DNA of 64,000 nucleotides from Termitomyces sp. T153. Lineage: Eukaryota > Basidiomycota > Agaricomycetes > Agaricales > Lyophyllaceae. Position 1 is the first letter of the stretch, and every line of letters begins with the position of its first letter. The stretch covers positions 62,001-126,000 of the forward strand of contig JACKQL020000013.1 of the NCBI GenBank assembly GCA_018296165.2, read 5' to 3'. The position numbers and the translations under genes were made by a program. Under the pieces are notes generated by a model, which saw only the letters and a list, made by a program, of their open reading frames with translations, ran no database searches and had not been told where the DNA came from. This document shows, in pieces, positions 11,509 through 23,020 of this stretch.

Positions 11509-14109
11509 ATGGGTATTTTGTGTTCCAAGTTTATAGAGTGGGTTATCGAACCTCCTGCTGCCTTACCTCGTATGCGACTCGGCCCAGAAAGTTCTGACAA
11601 CCCTTTGATGGTGCGAGCACATCCAGCTGCGCGCAAATACCTGGAACCTCAGGTAGTCTCCTGTTTTTAGCTCCAATTCTTCACTTGGGAAGCTAAGCAC
11701 CGTGAGTTGAGCTGGTGGAAACATCTGGAGGCCGAATTACCCCAACTTACTAAGATGGGGTTCACACAAATTTGGCTACCACCACCCAACAAAGCTGCAG
11801 AGAAGGTGAGGAAGCTTTTTCATCACCCTAAGCAGGCATTGTGAATGCGTCATCGTAGGATGGACGCGGTTATGACGCTTATGACTTGGTATACTCTTGA
11901 TTTTATCTTAATTTTGAATAGATCAAAAGACCGTCTAGTGGGATCTTGGTGAATTCAAACAAAAAGGGTTGGTTGAAACGCGGTGGGGCTCCAGAAAGGA
12001 ACTTCTTTCTGCGTGTAACGCTGCGAAGAACCATGGTCTCGATATTCTTATTGATGCAGTGTTGAATGTATGGATTCTGTAACATCTACCTCATTCTTAG
12101 TTTTAACGTGGAATTGAAGCATAAGATCGGGGCCGACAGAGTCGAGCGCTTCCCAGCTGTCCCTGTTGATGAACAGAACCGGCTCAAAGACATCGGCCCG
12201 GAGAGAGAAATTGAGGTCATTCGTGTTGTTATGATGGTATATCCCTCTTTTTTCAAAGTGACGTTTCACAGGGATGGACTGCCTTTGACTTCCTGGGTCG
12301 CGGAGAAAAGGTTAGATTGCCGTTTAGTTGTAATTGAGCGTGATTGCCGCTCGAAACAATCTCACGATATCATCTACGTGTAGTATAGCAAACTCAAATG
12401 GACGCAGGAGCATTTTACAGGTACTGTAGGATTATCATGATAAATCTCGACTTTGCTTGCTAACTACTAATGATCGACCATGACCAGGGGTGGACTGGGA
12501 TCATAAAACTCGAGAAAAAAGGATTTTTCGTATCACAGGGCCTGGACATAAGGGTTGGTCCCGTCGGGTCGATCGTGAACTTGGGAACTATGACTACTTA
12601 CTCGGTGTAGATGTGAGTTTCTTATCCACATTAGGCAAATGCATTACACTTTTCCTGGTCTTTAGATTGATCATCGTCATCCTGCGGTTCAAGAGGACTT
12701 TCTTAATTGGGGGCCTTGGATTCTCAAGGTAAAGCATCGATTGTCCTTGGCGCAGCATTGGCCTGATTCCTCCAGACCACCGGTGCCTCAGGATTTCGAT
12801 TGGATGCGATCAAACATATAGACCGACGGTTCCTATTGAATTTCGTAAGGTCTATTCCATGACGAACCTTTCGTCTCAGATTTTACTTTCAAACAGGTAC
12901 AGTCAACTCGCGAAAGATCGGGTAACATGAAGATGTTTACAGTCTGTATGGCTTTCATCACTACCATGATCGGAAAAAAATGAAAGTTCCTTCCTAGCAG
13001 AATTTTGGTCTGGAAAGTGCGTTCCTCTTCCCAGTTCTGCTGGATTCCTTGACCTACAATTTTCACAGTCTTAAAATGATATTGCCCTATATACGGTCGT
13101 TCAAAGGAGAAGCAAGTGAATTGCAGTTCATACACAGTATGCATGTTAACTAGCTATCTTTGCTAGACCGCGTTCTTTGATGTTCCCTTGCATATGAATT
13201 TCTACAATGCTAGCATACAGGGATTCGAATTTGATCTTCGCCATATCCTAAGGGATACTATTGTCAGCGTGAAGCCTAACGACGCTGTTACCTTTGTAGA
13301 CAATCACGAGTACGTTTGGTTTCATTGAGGATCATTGGCAAGTTCACTCTCTTTCTGTTATTAGCACGGTGGGTTGTTCATGACTTCCATAGCGATAGTA
13401 AGCTCTTGATTTTTATGATTGATCCTTCAGGTCGAAGGTCAGAGCCTCCAGAGCTGGGTTAGCGATCTTATCGTTTTGTTTTGTTTGCTTCTAAATTCTT
13501 GTCGTTTGTAGGTGGCTAGCAGCTTCAAACTTCAAGCCTATGCGATAATCCTTTTACGCGGACACGGTCACCCGTGAGTCTAGAATTCTGAGCCCAAAAC
13601 TCGCAAAAAGGGTAAATTTCTCAGCTGTGTATTCTATGGGGATCTATACCCAAACCCGGAGTGTTATGACGAAATCATCGGAGCTGGGCTGAAGCTGCTA
13701 ATTGAGGCCCGAAAAAAATTCGCTTATGGACAAATTCGAGAATATCTCGCTGCCAGGAACTGTATCGGCTTTGTCAGACCAGGGGATGAAACTCACCCTG
13801 GATGCGCAGTCGTCATCAGTAATCTGAACAGGTAAGCATCACCGTGGTTTTAGGCATTCTTGTACATTGCTTATAACGAATCTGTAGATCCGAAAGCTTT
13901 GTCCATACACTTCGAATGAATGTTGGAATTGTAAGTTCTTTAGAGGCTTTTACTTGATCGTGCACTAACCTCGACAGAGATATGCGGGCGCAATTTTTCG
14001 AAGTTTTATGCAGCATGGTGGTCGTGTCGAAATTGATCAAACAGGCTGGGGAATCTTTTCCTGCTTTGCGAATCATGTCCAGGTATGGGTGCCTCTTGAA
14101 GGCGCTTAG
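11509..14109 (+). CDS. GH13 alpha-amylase, no signal peptide, N-myristoylation-like start
   Basis: A many-intron gene that reassembles without breaks into a GH13 enzyme resembling intracellular fungal alpha-amylases (GH13_5). Landmarks: DNPLM-LQFFTWEA (joined over a 60-base intron, 11611-11670), LTKMGFTQIWLPPP, DGRGYDAYDLWDLGEF, HGLDILIDAVLNHK, GFRLDAIKHID with the nucleophile Asp, VSEFWSG with the acid/base Glu, FFDVPLHMNF, TFVDNHD with the transition-state Asp, LLRGHGHPCVFYGD and a C-terminal beta domain ending GWGIFSCFANHVQVWVPLEGA at the stop 14107-14109. Such enzymes cut alpha-1,4-glucan. The protein begins MGILCSK, with no hydrophobic signal peptide. Gly2, Ser6 and Lys7 match an N-myristoylation signal and Cys5 could be palmitoylated, so membrane anchoring is possible. 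It lies between two sugar transporters. Confidence 0.88.
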
Positions 14110-14249
14110 TGGATTTATTTTCCCAATTTGTTTTATTTTAACAAAACATGAAACTGCAAACATAAAATTGTATGCGAAAGTGGTAAGACACACGATAATG
14201 ATAATGGCGTAAGGATAGAAATACAGCTTGATTTGTTTTGGCTCCAGAG

Positions 14250-16896
14250 TCATAGCGCCCGCGGCATTATTGCAAAGTCTGTCGGCTCACGGTCGGAGTA
14301 AGGTCGTTGCTGCATCTCGTGGAACTCGATCTGCTTTTCTATTTGCACTCGTAAAGGTCTGCGTTCGACATCCATAACGCTTCGACTTTGCATTGTCATC
14401 GTTGCTGCAACCCCTCCCATTGCCAAGAGGTCATGAGATGGCTGTTCCCCATCGAACAAAACTGAGGTCTCTTCTAAGGTGCGTCCTTGAAACCAGAATG
14501 AGCATGTGTTGTACAAGCAAACAAAGCACTACCTTTTGTCTCGACGACGAATGTGACGACAAACACGAGTTCAATGATCAACCACCCACAGTAGACAAGA
14601 TAATACCACCAGCCTATTGCATCAATGGCTACGGGGTTAATGAACTGATTGAAAGCCACTGTCAGCATCACTGTCAAGTTCTAAGAGTTGTATCGTTAGT
14701 GGGGTAGTGAAACAAGATGGTCTTGAAAACCCACCATAACAGCAAAGCCTTTAGCTCTGATCCTGTAAGGTAGGATTTCTAGGGTGTATGCCACAACCAT
14801 TGGTGTGTATGCAATATCGTAAAAAATGTAGAAGATGAAAATGAGAGGTATGGTAGCCTTCGCAGCTGCAGTATTGCCATAATTGATATAAAGCGCATTC
14901 GAAACCGTCCACGCGACAAAGGCTTATAATCGAATTTAGATTGGGATCGCAAAGTGTGAAACTTGCACCACTTACTAACGAGCATTCCTATAAAGGTGGG
15001 ATGAACTGGGGAAGCCAGAAGTAAAGAAAAGCTTACCCGTGTTGGACGTGAGGAATAGCTTTCGTCTGCCAGCCCAGTCGATCAAGAAAGACGCAATTAT
15101 TGCGATGAAGAGGTTGAAAATCTAAAGCAGTCTTTTTTGAGTACAACACGCCTTACTTGTGCAGAGCCTTCGATCACCTGCAAACCTCCATTAATATACG
15201 CCTGAAGATTTTTTTGAGAAGTCAGTCACGACTGTGAGAAGCCCGAAGAGTAGGAGACCTTTGTTTTGGTGTCCTGGATGCCAACACCTTCCAAGATGAG
15301 ATTGATGTAATATGAGACCAGACCATTGCCGCTAATCATGGACTTGTTAAGTTGTGTTGTCGGTATCATTGCAGGTGCGGTACCGTACCTCCACTGAGAG
15401 AACAAAGCAATTGCAACAATGAGCCTCATCCGTTTGCGGTTGCCCGGAGTAGCTAAAAGTGACTTGTATGATGTTCTAGTGTTCATCTCTTCTTCCAAAC
15501 GGATTGCATGTCTGATTTGGGCTAACTCGAATACAACAAGCGGGTCTCTTTCGTCTCCGCTGTTGGCATGGAACTTGGCAAGAACTGCGGCCGCCTTGCC
15601 TTCCTATATTCAATTGAGGCCGTAAGCCACACACCAATCTCGTCTGGTAAAAGAAGCAATTTTGCAACACACATAGCCTTTGGAGACTAGATATCGTGGG
15701 CTCTCTGGAATAAACCTTGAAGACAATTGGTTTAAAGTGCATTGGGACTCGGAGGGAGGGTACCTTACCAGATAAGAACAACCTGCAGAAAAGGAAGGAA
15801 CGCTTGAACCAGAGAGGGAACTCGAAATGACCATGTACTATTAGCAGCCTGGTCGTATGCACCAAAACAAACCTATTGCTGGATAAAAAAACGGAAACGG
15901 AGGAAATATGAACGAACATACCCAGGCTGAAATGATGCTGCCAAGGTACCAACTTGAGTTGTAGAGTGAAGTAATTTTCCCTCTCTAGTTATCAGCTGGT
16001 CAGGGTACAACTTGGACAGTTCGACTGTGGCATAACAAACTTGTGTAGGGTATGACAATTCGATCAATAAGAGCGGGCCGGAGTTGAGACAGAATTGAAG
16101 CCCAAATCCAACTGCAAGCATATCACTACCTATGATGAACGCGAGGATCAAAAATGACGTACTGATGACTCTCGACCCGATGAAGACGCCGACGGTTCTG
16201 GCAGCCGTTTGAACGGCGACCCCTGCTAGCATGACGAGGGAACCAATGAATAGGGTGGGCCTGCGACCAAATCCATCCGAAATCAATGGTGCAATCGGTA
16301 AGCTCTGGTAAAGATGTGCCATTGAACTTGAGCGCCACCTTTCAGGATACGCTGAGAAGGATATGAAACTCACGACTAGGCCTCCAATGCTTTGGGCCGC
16401 ATTAATCACACCTGGAATACAAGTCAAAGGACGAGTTCAATCTGATCCAGGAAACTACGAACCTAACATTTTCCCTGTTGGATGGCCAAAGTATTCTTGC
16501 CATGCCGGGATTATCTGTAAACCTGAGACAGATTAAGGTTAAAGGAAGACGATCTTTTGATGAGAAAGCGCGGATACATACCATTAACAAGCGACGAGTC
16601 AAGGCCGTTGACAACCGATGAAAATAGGGGAAGGATAAGACATAGGTTCAGAACGAGGATCCCTTATTAAATCCAAAATTTGAGAATGTATAAGTTGGAG
16701 AACTTGAACCGCCGTCAGTAGCCACAGACATACCCTTGTTTTGCCACCATGGTCCAGTATGAAGAAAGTCAACGATTGACCATTCAGGGGGCGCCATTTC
16801 AGGGAAAAATTGACAACCTGAAGGGGGCTCCAGCAGCGACGCGCCAATTTGCAGAGATGAGGGAGAATGTTCTGATTCTGGGTCCACTCGTGGCAA
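14250..16896 (-). CDS. MFS lactose/alpha-glucoside-type sugar transporter
   Basis: Exons reassemble into a sugar porter of the Lac12/alpha-glucoside permease type. Seen in order: LFSSVVNGLDSSLVNG in helix 1, VINAAQSIGGLVVSF, DGFGRRPTLFIGSLVMLAGV, FGLQFCLNSGPLLLIELSYP, IPESPRYLVSKG, then after the central loop SGNGLVSYYINLILEGVGI, AIDAIGWWYYLVYCGWL and FVVETKGRTLEETSVLFDG, with a cytosolic tail of about 75 residues. An intron of about 47 bases joins SVATDGG to ILVLNLCL near 16675. The start at 16896 (MPRVDPESEHS) is the first suitable ATG; a downstream MAPPEW is an alternative. It runs tail-to-tail with the amylase gene (140 bases between stops). Uptake of a di- or oligosaccharide would fit the neighbouring amylase, but the substrate is inferred. 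Confidence 0.82.
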
Positions 16897-18117
16897 CTAT
16901 AGGACATACGCCTTAATATACTGGATTGAGTGGTCTCCGTGGGCAGATGACCTGAGCCCTGAAATGCGAGTACTCTATATCAGATTCAGAGGAACTTTTG
17001 ACTGGATCGTTTTGCCGTTTGTAGAAAAGCCTGAGCTTTTGCCATCAGAACGCAGGATACATACATAGTAATTTCTTTCAATAGCGTGCTGTGCGTTCCA
17101 CACAGAGAAGGATCAATGAAGCGTGTCGGCATCAATGGCAACGGGGCTGAGCTGATACATTGAGAGTAGTTGCGGCAAAGTCAAGGTAAAGTAAGGTAGT
17201 ACTGGTTGCGCCGGTATCAGGGGAGCTGTCGGAGATTCCTCGCTCTTCCTGTGTGGGGCAGCCGGTCATCGTCGATCTCCGCTCAGCACGGAGACACCTA
17301 CAAAAGACACGGCTAGTTGTACGCGACGACAGATCTCAACATTCACGAGTCTGCGATCGACTTGGTTTTTCGCGATCCAGATCATCCAAGACAATACATT
17401 CTTGAATTGTCGTGTGTTACATGCCAGGTGGGGAGTAACTGGCTGGGGCGGATGTAAAGGCGGCGCGTCACGCGTCGGGTCTGACAAGTCACAGTGTAGG
17501 CACGGGCATGACAAACACCACACTTCAATAGTTCCGGGTCTGTAGTACGATCACATTTGGAACCTTTCTACTTGCCGGGGCTGGAGCCATTGGTCTGTCG
17601 ATTGACCTTCCGCGAAGCATATCCTCAGTCTCTGTCCCTTGGATAATGCTCAAGAGCAGTTGAGTGACTAAAAACAATCCAGCCGTCGATGATTACCGCT
17701 CGTTTCAATGACGTATATACAATCTATTTTCCATCTCTATCCTCACGCTATCAAGGTCAGATCTCGTTGGTGAGCAATATGATATCTTAGTCTGAACTGG
17801 ACAGGGGCGACTCGTGAGTCGAAGATTTGATCCAGCTTGTTCACCACCACCACCGAATCGGAACAGCATCCGCGAATGTACACAAGTTTCTATAGACATG
17901 GGGGTAACCCTACATACAAACAAATCTGTTGTACGATAGCGTACGTAGCGAAAGCGTCAAAAAATCCAAGGGTACACACACATGTTGAAAAGAAACCATG
18001 CAAGAGGCAAACTTGACAATACTGCAAAATCTTATTAGAGATGAGCAGCAGAGAAAAGACCAATTGAAGCGTAAAAGGTCTGGTATAGAGAAACGACGTC
18101 CAGTGCTTGTTGAAACT
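16897..18117. other. Intergenic, no gene recognised
   Basis: About 1.2 kb upstream of the permease and downstream of the GPI protein. Only short scattered frames without family motifs or convincing splice sites are present. It probably holds the promoter of the permease gene. Confidence 0.5.
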
Positions 18118-19138
18118 TTAGGCGAGTAACGCAACAGCAGCGCCAAGGAGAGCGGCAGCACCAAAGTTAACAGCCTGGGTAGGGGCAGCATTGGGACTGA
18201 CGGTAGAAGAAGGCCCACTACTCGAGATAGCGGCAGACGAACCCGGCCTGGAGGTGCCAAGTATCAAAGATGTCAGAATGAATCTATGTTAGAATGAAAA
18301 ACATTACGTGGTAGGTCTAGTGGCCGAAGTAAGACCAGAGGTGGCAGGGGCGGATGTGGCGGATGTGGCAGTAGATGTGGCAGGAGCAGATGTAACAGGA
18401 ACGGATGTGGCAGGAGTTGAGGTGGCGCCAGGAGAGGTAACAGGGGAGGATGAAGCAGCGGAGGAGGCAGGAGAGGTGTTACCAGCGGTGGTAGCACCAG
18501 CACTAGAGGATTGGCCAAGGCAACTGTTATCATCTACATAATAGAAGATAGATTTAAGTTGAGTAATGCTCCAGCGAAGACGAGTACATACTGCCAGGAT
18601 TGATAGTGAAAGCAGCGGACTGAGCGATTTGACCAGTGCTGTCACGGAGCGTGAGGCCAATGGAGGTGCCAGCAGGGATGTTTACAGTCCATGAAAACTG
18701 GGTACTCTGCACCATCCCAAGGTCTTCAAGTGCCTGGCCATTGGGTTGACTACCGGGAAGGATGCTGGACGGAATATGTCAAAATGAGCGCGCACCCGGT
18801 GATAACCTTGCGCAACAAACCTCTATATGCCGAAAACGGAACCACGTGTCATTTTTTAAAAAATGGGAGGGGATGAAACACAAACCAAGAAGTAAGGACC
18901 TTTGTTCGATTGTCAGCGCGAAAAAAATGTAAGGATTAAGAGATAATCAACGCACCAGTGCCCCCAGTCCAGGTCAAAAGGATAGGCTGGCAAACGACAA
19001 CATTGGTACTGGAGGCGTGATAAGTGATCGTGGATAACGAGATAAGAATAAAAGAACAAACGGGGTATTGATCATGAACTGAGCGACAGCGCCGGCAGTC
19101 ATGAATGCAAGAGTAGCGAGGGTCGCACAGAACTTCAT
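18118..19138 (-). CDS. Secreted Ser/Thr/Ala-rich GPI-anchored protein (KRE9/KNH-like N-terminus)
   Basis: The protein starts MKFCATLATLAFMTAGAVAQ, a clear signal peptide, and after the first intron reads INTP...NVVVCQPILLTWTGGTG, the conserved opening of fungal Ser/Thr-rich extracellular matrix proteins with a KRE9/KNH-type domain. The middle part includes FSWTVNIPAGTSIGLTLRDS and a Cys near NSCLGQSS. A long Ser/Thr/Pro/Ala tract follows (TSAPATSTATSATSAPATSG and similar), expected to be O-glycosylated. The end, NAAPTQAVNFGAAALLGAAV plus four residues, is a GPI-attachment signal. Four or more exons are needed. Start at 19138, stop 18118-18120. The likely place is the outer plasma membrane or cell wall. 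A molecular activity is not known for this family. Confidence 0.85.
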
Positions 19139-19201
19139 GGTCGTCGTTGCCTCAGGACGAAAGGATGGGGCGTGGAAAGGGGAATAAACGTGGTTGCTAT
19201 C

Positions 19202-19209
19202 ATTTATAT
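19202..19209 (-). promoter_or_regulatory. TATA-like box of the GPI protein gene
   Basis: ATATAAAT reads on the minus strand, 64 bases before the ATG at 19138, at the right distance for a short leader. Confidence 0.45.
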
Positions 19210-19486
19210 GTGAACCGCGGATTCTTGATGAAATAAATTTGTCAACAAACATGACGTAACACTACTTTTAACTGCGGTTTCCTCTAATTCCATCTTTCAG
19301 CAACCTCGATCCTCCTGGTCAGGCCTCTCTTGATACATTTTGGTGCTTTTGTATCTTCCTCTTTTTTCCCGACCTGGGGAACTACTGAAGCCAACCGAAA
19401 GGACGTGTTACGATCGTACCATAAGCGAATGAGGTGTTCATGTGATCCGATGGATCCTCATGTTTCCGAGTCCATGCGAAAAAGCC

Positions 19487-20437
19487 CTAACGAGCTCGAA
19501 CGAGTAAACGCGTTAAGAGGCCATAGTGGTCGCTGACCCAGCCAACACTCCCTCTGTCGTTATCAAACGCTCTGAGTCCCATCCCAATTCTTTTCGGTGA
19601 ATCTATAGTGTACGCCTTTCGTCGGTCGACATACAAAACTTTGTCAAGGCGAGCCGGCGGGAGCTCGCCCGAGTCCTGCAATCCCCAGGTGATGCCTGAC
19701 GGATTTTTATCGGGAAATACCCACGCATCCAAGAGATTATGAAGACTTGGAAGCTCGGCATCATCGGGCGAAACAGCGTTCATACCCCCTACTATGACGC
19801 CCCCACGCACGTGCTCCGTTTTTCTCAACAACGATGTCAGAACTCCGAGTTGTATTCGTCGCATCCGTACTCTGAGCGCTCCCGGCTCTAGGTGTGTATT
19901 AATCATCCGCAGTACCATCTCTTGTGGCTCATTGGCTTTGGGCGAAGAGACTTTGAGGTCAACAATGAGTGCGCCCCGTCCTGCGCTGGAGTAGCCGAAA
20001 CTTAAGGTCCCAGCGAATACGACGACGACGGTGCGCGCAACGAGCGTTACGTTCCCGTATCCATGCGGCCACTTATTCGCGGTGATAGGCGTAACGACGA
20101 AGTGTTTCCTGATCCAAGCGTCGTCGAGGAGGTGTGGAAGGGCGTCTTCATGCACCTCTTGGAGCATGATGCAACATGCTACAGGATCCTGCCCCTCGCC
20201 GCATTTGAAGACATATGTCTCGAGGTGACGAAGGGCCATAAACATCCGTTCTTTAGGATATGGGGCTCGATGATCGAGGTTCCATGTCACGATCTGTATA
20301 CTCGACGGGTGATCCAGCTGCTCTTCGTATTTTCGTGCTGACATGTGCCTCCACCCACGTCTTCTTTCGCGATATCCAAAGATTTTGGTTGATCTTAATA
20401 TATTCGGTTGTTCGTCCTGAAAAGAAACCGCGGCCAT
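19487..20437 (-). CDS. Endonuclease/exonuclease/phosphatase (EEP) family protein with altered GDxN motif
   Basis: A single-exon frame of 316 codons with the EEP fold (DNase I, exonuclease III, TDP2-like). The catalytic landmarks are IVTWNLD (Asn), CIMLQEVHE (metal-binding Glu), MINTHLEPG (His), ARLDKVLYV (RxDxV) and the terminal SDH in GWVSDHYGL. The motif that normally reads GDFN is GGMN here (VIVGGMNAV), so the catalytic Asp is gone and one residue is missing, while the Asn stays. The enzyme may be impaired, or another acidic residue may substitute. The N-terminus is uncertain. Sequence before 20437 could be a 5'-UTR intron whose acceptor (TTTCTTTTCAG) falls inside the first codons of the frame, in which case the start is MSARKYEEQL about 31 codons in. 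No signal peptide is seen. Confidence 0.78.
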   Translation of the reverse strand: MAAVSFQDEQPNILRSTKIFGYRERRRGWRHMSARKYEEQLDHPSSIQIVTWNLDHRAPYPKERMFMALRHLETYVFKCGEGQDPVACCIMLQEVHEDALPHLLDDAWIRKHFVVTPITANKWPHGYGNVTLVARTVVVVFAGTLSFGYSSAGRGALIVDLKVSSPKANEPQEMVLRMINTHLEPGALRVRMRRIQLGVLTSLLRKTEHVRGGVIVGGMNAVSPDDAELPSLHNLLDAWVFPDKNPSGITWGLQDSGELPPARLDKVLYVDRRKAYTIDSPKRIGMGLRAFDNDRGSVGWVSDHYGLLTRLLVRAR

Positions 20438-20856
20438 TGCTAAGGCAGTGGGAGGGAAGGTACGTGGGGATGGTTATGATGAAAGTCCCTTCGATGTCCG
20501 TTGGACTCGTGCAGAGAATAGTCAAGTATTCTGAACAGGCGCGTAATTAGTTAAATATAATTTGGTGATGGACAACCCAAGCGGATGAATAAGTAATTCC
20601 TCCTTTATATCTGGGAACAAGGCTGGCAAAAAAAAAGTTATCGATGTCGGAAATACGATAGCCAAGTGATCACGAGAACTCGCTTCGGCGACACGAGGTT
20701 CTGCATACTCGGAAACTTTCTTTGTTTCCCAAGATCGGCTCCAAGCGGGAAGATGCAGTCACCTTTTGCCCGTTGCCAATGAATCTTGGAGACTTATGCT
20801 CTGAGTTGGGCATAATAAATTATTCACCACTACATGCATTATATGTGTATGGTATC
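20438..20856. other. Intergenic, no gene recognised
   Basis: About 420 bases between the start of the EEP gene and the stop of the PDI gene, both on the minus strand. Its left part may hold the 5'-UTR intron of the EEP gene (about 20415-20465). No other feature is seen. Confidence 0.5.
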
Positions 20857-22581
20857 CTATAGCTCAGCCTCTGCTCGAGATATCTTAGTTCCTTCATCTT
20901 TCTCAGCAAACGCGCTAAGAATGTTCGCCTTGATCTTAATTTCGTCCAACTTTAAGGGGCTGAGGTTCTTCTTCTCCAGAATCTTCGTCAAGCTATGACG
21001 TGAAGAGGTAAGCAATGAATCTAGGATCACACCGATGTGAACGGCTTACCGAGCAGCTTCCTTCTGGACATATCCCTCGCTGCCATTTACGACCTTTTCC
21101 ATGACACGAACATAGTGCTTAGATGTTTCACCGACACTTGCGGCAAGAACAGATGCTTCCTTGAAGATCGAGTCCCTAGCCTCAGCACCAGCGACGAAGA
21201 ATTTGCTGGCAAGAGAATCAAATTCGGGAAGACGTCCAGCCTAGGAGAACAAATGAGTACGTTCATGGGACCCAATTTAATCATAACTCCATGATGCGGA
21301 GTTGTGGAAATGAATCCCGTGCCCACCTGATCGTTTAAACCACCACCAACTGCGCGGTGGGTTCCACATTTCTCGTTTAAGAAGGCGACGAAGGCAGCCT
21401 CAGTACGTATAGCGTCATAGGTGATGGGGTCTTTGTTGTCCTTGGAGAAGAACTTGATGGTAGGAAAACCAGAAACATCGTATTTTTTCGTCAGTTCAGA
21501 GTTCTTCTTGTCGTCACCATCGACGTTGGCAATGATACACTAGAGTTCAATCGGTCAGCCCGAGTGGAGGACGTCTATTGTCGTGGAAGACCGACGTCAC
21601 TCTCCGTCTTGAATGTAGCAGCAACTGTCCGTCTTGAATAAATATGCATTCAAACCAATACCTGTAAAAACTACACACCTGCTTCATATGCAGGTTTCAT
21701 GTTCTTGCAGTGACCGCACCATGGAGCCTAATCCGAAGGCATCAATGAGAGAAAGCGAGGTATAACGTGATTGCCTACTGTGAATGCTACGAGGACATTC
21801 TTCGTGGGGTTCTGCCCAAAGATTAGTGAGTAATTGCACAGCACGATTTCTATTCACGCACAAGCGCAACTTCGTCAAAATTATGGACATCAAGGATGGT
21901 AGTGGCCGGGGGAGCGGGAGGTTTGATGCTTGACTTGACGCCTGACTTCTCAGTCACACTAAGGCGGGGAATTCGGGACACAAGTCGGACGAAAAATATG
22001 ATTCAACATACAATGTTGCAAGACTGTCAAGGTCGCGTCCAGACTCGTAAGGTTCTGGGTTTCCCTTCGCATCGAACCACTTCAGGGCTACAAACACTCA
22101 GTATGTTACTGATATAAAGAAAGTAGGAGCACGTACTTGGGAACCCTTTGACTTCATATTTGCGTGCAAGTTCTTTGTCGGAATCCGCATCTACTTTCGC
22201 AATAACAACTCTATCTTTGACGCCTGAGAAGGCGTCCGCAAGTTGCTCGTACGTAGGGGCGAGGCTCTGCACAAGGAGAATTTAAACTAGCGGAAAGATT
22301 CTCCGTTCATACGGATGTTACCTTGCAGTGTCCGCTAACAAGAAGATTCAGGACGAACTGCTGAGCATGAACTGATGGGACTCACCACCAGGGTGCATAA
22401 CTATTCAACCGAAGATCAGCAAAGTAAATGCATTAAACATCCGTCCGAGCACTAACAATTCAACAAGACCAGGTTTCCCCTTTCCAATGACAGCGTCAAA
22501 ATCGGCGGAAGTGAGTTCGATTACATTTGACGCGGTAGCACTTGCTACTAGCGCAGCAACGAAGGGTATAGAGAACAGCAT
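20857..22581 (-). CDS. Protein disulfide isomerase, ERp38 type (two thioredoxin domains plus ERp29-like tail)
   Basis: The protein begins MLFSIPFVAALVASATASN, a signal peptide. Two thioredoxin domains follow, each with a CGHC active site: VEFYAPWCGHCK (split by two introns near 22330-22460) and APWCGHCKNMKPAYE near 21710. Each is followed by the usual cis-proline stretch (KYEVKGFPT and KYDVSGFPTIKFF). The C-terminal 120 or so residues (EARDSIFKEASVLAASVGET...KLDEIKIKANILSAF) match the helical ERp29-type domain of fungal ERp38/PDI-D proteins. It would form and rearrange disulfides of secretory proteins in the endoplasmic reticulum. The protein ends RAEAEL, not HDEL or KDEL. At least six introns are present. 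The gene is divergent from the WD40 gene, 439 bases apart. Confidence 0.9.
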
Positions 22582-23020
22582 GGTGGTGGGAGAGGAGTAG
22601 ACTGTTCCACGCGTGAGTTGGAACTGACGTGTCGAAAGTATGATTTCAATAGCTCGGTCTTCTCCGATATCCGGCTCGGTGAGATTAGATAACCTTGCCC
22701 GAGAAGCTTTTCAAAGCTCGCTCTCAGCCCACCGATGAGTCGTGCCGTAGATAAAAACTCTGTTTTCCCTGAAAAATAAATTCGATGCATATCATTCGTT
22801 CAGAGTGGAGATGCTGACTGATCGAATCCATACCCACGTGGTGGAGGCGATCAGGCCTCAGGTTCCGACAAACTTTCGAAAACTCATCTTGTCATCTGGC
22901 GGAGTCAACGCTTGGCGAAGAAATCACTAATTCTTCGTTCACTTGAGTCAGCAAAGTCTCTATAATACACTGTAGGAGCGAAGAAACCTTCGAAAGACTT
23001 TGGACATACACCTTTTGATC
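22582..23020. promoter_or_regulatory. Bidirectional promoter region with CCACGTGG palindrome
   Basis: This is the only space between the divergent PDI and Sqt1-like genes. A perfect palindrome CCACGTGG sits at 22834-22841, about 250 bases from the PDI start. CACGTG cores bind bHLH or bZIP factors. A link to the unfolded protein response of the PDI gene is speculative. Confidence 0.4.

Noticed and set aside
11641..11670. An 18-base intron or in-frame stop in the amylase gene after LEPQ
   Set aside because: A standard 60-base intron (11611-11670) joins DNPLM to LQFFTWEA and matches the family, so the gene is not broken there.
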